DNA of 7,061 nucleotides from Bacteriovoracaceae bacterium (GTDB lineage Bacteria; Bdellovibrionota; UBA1018). The DNA lies in assembly GCA_947475645.1 (NCBI GenBank), contig CANJNU010000045.1:1-7061 (forward strand), written 5' to 3'. Positions within the stretch are counted from its first letter, which is position 1. Each line of letters starts with the position of its first letter. The notes beneath the pieces were generated by a model. The model had not been told where the DNA came from, searched no databases, and worked only from the letters and a program-made list of their open reading frames with translations. Positions 5,973-7,061 of this stretch are shown here, piece by piece. Made by a program: the position numbers and the translations under genes.

Positions 5973-7061
5973 TTAAATATGAAGGCTGAGCTTGAGTGCG
6001 TACCGTCGATCTTCTAATCGGCCCGGATTGAATGTCATTTCTTCTCCATAAGTATTGAAGTCGAGCTCAAGGAATCGAAGATCGATTCCGAGGCCGCCGG
6101 TCCAATATCCCTGATTCAAGCCTGCTCTTAAAGCAACGACCGACCAGTGGGTTTCGGCCCCTAAGTGAACCAGTCGAAAGAAGTTTCCGTATCGATTGTT
6201 TCCAAAGTCGGACAATTCAAGTCCAAATAGAGTGTTCTTGAGTTTCCACCATTCGTTCCGGGAGGCCGAGATACCCACGTTCAAAGAACGGGGTTGTTCC
6301 GCAGGCTTACAGCCACTTTGGGTGCACGCTAGGGTCACGAGGTGCATACCCAAGTTACTGTAACCTCCACCCAGCAAATTGTTCATGCTTGCAGCTACAG
6401 CGAGGCGGAAGGGACTCTCCTTCAAGAGAGGAAGTAGGTACGTGCCTCCTAGATCGAAATCGATCATAGAGCCGTCGGCGGCCGATTGATCGGTCGAGAA
6501 GCCGGTCCCTTTCAGGAAGTCGAGAAACGAGAAGCTCTGATTGGTCTGAAAGCGATAGACTAGGTGAGCAGTGGCTCCGACCGAGAGTGATCGATCCTCT
6601 AGGAGCTTCCGGCCCACGGTTAACGCGGGACCTACGTCTACCGTAGCTTGCGGTACTAAGGTATAATTCTGTCGCAGGTCTATATCCGCCTGGGTCTGAC
6701 TCAGTAACGCAAAAGCAATGCCCCAACGGCCTTCGTCTCCGGGTGCGAAGTAGATCGCAGGAAAGGAAGTTTGAAGGCGGAGGTGATTATTTGTCCCCGC
6801 TGTACTCGCAACGTTCTTTAAAATATCACCACTTCCTGTGATCTTCGAAAGGGTATTCGAGATATTTCCGCTTCCTTCGAACATGGGGTCGAAAATCGTA
6901 AAACGGAATTGAGGGTTGGCCGTAACGCGGGCCGGATTTCCAAAGAAGTTATCTTCGTAAAAACCGGTAGTCGTTCGAAGGCCGCCCATTCCATAAGAAC
7001 GTGCGCTGCCGAATGGCCTGACGATTTGATCGAGGGCCAAGGCGTCTGTCGAGGCTACCCA
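5973..7061 (-). CDS. Outer-membrane beta-barrel protein, TraF/PorV-like, N-terminus outside window
   Basis: The frame stays open to the window edge, giving 362 visible residues. The first visible residues (WVASTDALA, then LDQIVRPFGSARSYGMGG) look like the end of a Sec signal peptide with an ALA-type cleavage site, so the TTG at 7038-7040 is unlikely to be the start. The N-terminal block GSARSYGMGGLRTTTGFYEDNFFGNPA resembles the opening of outer-membrane proteins of the TraF_2/PorV/FadL-like group (G-A-R-A-x-G-M-G-G ... NPA). The rest is a series of alternating hydrophobic strands with Gly/Asn/Ser turns, ending in the strand YALKLSLHI, as expected for a barrel. A CTQSGC pair (codons within 6309-6326) lies in a probable loop and could form a disulfide. 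Substrate and role are not recognisable. The gene ends in its own terminator and its promoter lies outside, so it is unlikely to be part of the flagellar unit. Confidence 0.7.
   Translation of the reverse strand, partial: WVASTDALALDQIVRPFGSARSYGMGGLRTTTGFYEDNFFGNPARVTANPQFRFTIFDPMFEGSGNISNTLSKITGSGDILKNVASTAGTNNHLRLQTSFPAIYFAPGDEGRWGIAFALLSQTQADIDLRQNYTLVPQATVDVGPALTVGRKLLEDRSLSVGATAHLVYRFQTNQSFSFLDFLKGTGFSTDQSAADGSMIDFDLGGTYLLPLLKESPFRLAVAASMNNLLGGGYSNLGMHLVTLACTQSGCKPAEQPRSLNVGISASRNEWWKLKNTLFGLELSDFGNNRYGNFFRLVHLGAETHWSVVALRAGLNQGYWTGGLGIDLRFLELDFNTYGEEMTFNPGRLEDRRYALKLSLHI

Noticed and set aside
5418..6017. Plus-strand open frames (96 and 98 residues) opposite the PilZ-like gene and the terminator
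   Set aside because: They are antisense shadows, with no recognisable domain. The minus-strand reading gives a coherent protein.
6355..6726. 123-residue minus-strand frame inside the outer-membrane protein gene
   Set aside because: It is an Arg/Ser-rich out-of-frame shadow of the beta-barrel gene.

Overview
The window is a piece of a bacterial flagellar gene cluster (plus strand, 1-5382) that meets two convergent minus-strand genes (5406-7061). Base composition is roughly balanced and every gene looks chromosomal and vertically inherited. I see no transposase, integrase, phage gene, CRISPR array, tRNA or rRNA. The order flhB-flhA-flhF-fliA is typical of polarly flagellated bacteria. A PilZ-like gene and a TraF/PorV-type outer-membrane barrel next door would fit a Bdellovibrio-like (Bdellovibrionota, former deltaproteobacterial) genome. 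That taxonomic guess is inference from gene order and protein style, not from a database match.

Layout. At 1-642 lies the 3' part of flhB, the export-gate substrate-specificity switch with its NPTH autocleavage site. Next come flhA (672-2759), the export-gate ring protein, and flhF (2749-4203), the SRP-type GTPase that sets flagellar pole and number; flhA and flhF overlap by 11 bp. A 177-bp non-coding gap (4204-4380) carries a sigma-28-like promoter and a cluster of short inverted and direct repeats. It precedes fliA (4381-5382), the flagellar sigma factor, which has an unusual ~90-residue N-terminal extension. Only 23 bp separate fliA from the stop codon of a convergent gene for a small PilZ-like protein (5406-5861, minus). 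Upstream of that gene lie a sigma-54-like site reading rightward and a long hairpin terminator. The terminator serves the last gene, a partial outer-membrane beta-barrel protein (5973 to beyond 7061, minus).

How they fit together. FlhB and FlhA form the cytoplasmic gate of the flagellar type III export apparatus, FlhF recruits the first basal-body parts to the pole, and FliA transcribes the late genes (flagellin, motor, chemotaxis) once the hook is complete. The PilZ-like protein may link c-di-GMP to motility by position, but its RxxxR motif is not canonical. The barrel protein has no evident functional tie to flagella.

The most noteworthy points are the absence of flhG between flhF and fliA, the repeat-rich putative autoregulatory promoter of fliA, the long N-terminal extension of FliA, and the sigma-54-like site that faces antisense to its neighbours. 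I found no convincing entirely new system; most of the window is ordinary flagellar core.
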